41,974 nt of DNA. Origin: an uncultured Succinivibrio sp. GTDB lineage: Bacteria > Pseudomonadota > Gammaproteobacteria > Enterobacterales > Succinivibrionaceae. Location of the stretch: the NCBI GenBank assembly GCA_902785325.1, contig CACZXZ010000014.1:1-41974 (forward strand), in the 5' to 3' direction. The position numbers and the translations under genes are program-made. Positions within the stretch are counted from its first letter, which is position 1; every line of letters begins with the position of its first letter. The notes beneath the pieces are model-generated. The model saw only the letters and a program-made list of their open reading frames with translations. It ran no database searches and was not told the DNA's origin. Below, piece after piece: positions 41,677 through 41,974 of this stretch.

Positions 41677-41974
41677 CTAAACTTGCTCAAAATGCACGCA
41701 GTTTATTGATTCAAAGATAGCAATGTAGCTGTATATAGTTTTACCTTCAAATTCAACCGCTTTCTTATAGCAGTTAATCTGCTCTGTAGCTTCAGCAATT
41801 TTCTCTTGTAAGATATTTGGATGCTGTTGAGCTTTAGCTTTGCTAAAGTATTTAAACTCAAATAGGTAATAGGTTCCTTTTCGATTATCAACAACTAAAT
41901 CTGCAAACTTTTCACCTACCATTGGTACTGTAAGTTTCTGCTCTGTGTTTACAGCTAACATCTTTAAGTCTTCA
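41677..41974 (-). CDS. C-terminal part of a second PD-(D/E)XK (AAA-ATPase-like) protein, cut by the window edge
   Basis: The open frame runs off the right edge, so the true start and any ATPase domain lie outside. The visible 99 residues carry the nuclease-fold motif EKFADLVVDNRKGTYYLFEFKYF, with the Asp and E-x-K residues, and the AEATEQINCYKKAV helix typical of the C-terminus of the AAA-ATPase_like/PD-(D/E)XK family. It is related in type to the protein at 35039-36706 but not closely similar. The Met at 41961 is internal. Confidence 0.75.
   Translation of the reverse strand, partial: EDLKMLAVNTEQKLTVPMVGEKFADLVVDNRKGTYYLFEFKYFSKAKAQQHPNILQEKIAEATEQINCYKKAVEFEGKTIYSYIAIFESINCVHFEQV

Overview
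The window is AT-rich and gene-dense and comes from a gammaproteobacterium. The evidence is the ruvCAB-ybgC-tolQRAB-pal-cpoB run, the Lys/Val tRNA block directly after cpoB (the E. coli order), the prfA-prmC pair and the minCDE operon. The low GC, the small AAA-ATPase/PD-(D/E)XK proteins and the extended TolQ and MinD suggest an anaerobic host-associated lineage such as the Succinivibrionaceae. That placement is inference.

Layout. 1-1340: a minus-strand membrane protein with a PH/GRAM-like domain, and a tRNA-Thr(CGT) without encoded CCA. 1468-4133: ruvC, ruvA, ruvB and ybgC. 4136-9260: tolQ, tolR, tolA, tolB, pal, a strong terminator, then cpoB. 9579-9924: tRNA-Lys(TTT), two tRNA-Lys(CTT) and tRNA-Val(TAC). 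10153-13248: an accessory stretch with a Fic gene split by a frameshift, a GNAT acetyltransferase and two unknown overlapping genes. 13479-31837: one ten-gene operon. 31864-36706: ogt, three unrecognised genes with an unusual leader, a WYL regulator and an AAA/PD-(D/E)XK protein. 36807-40915: prfA, prmC, minC, minD and minE. 41093-end: a DUF805 membrane protein, a bidirectional terminator and the end of a second PD-(D/E)XK protein.

The ten-gene operon is the main point of interest. It starts with a very large actin/Hsp70-like ATPase (SrfB-like) and a P-loop protein (SrfC-like). It continues with a single-pass membrane protein with a Sel1-like tail, a secreted vWA protein, a LolD-like ABC ATPase, an FtsX/LolC-type permease, a periplasmic formylglycine-enzyme-like (SUMF1) protein, a membrane-anchored vWA protein on a TolA-like Lys/Ala/Glu stalk, a second Leu-rich single-pass protein (SrfA-like) and two lipoproteins. 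The vWA, ATPase, permease, SUMF1 and lipoprotein set resembles the TagQRST/PpkA sensing module of type VI secretion, but no secretion structural gene, kinase or phosphatase is present. My inference is an envelope-spanning machine that joins a SrfABC cytoplasmic engine to a Tag-like periplasmic sensor.

All calls were made by reading the sequence. No database search was run.
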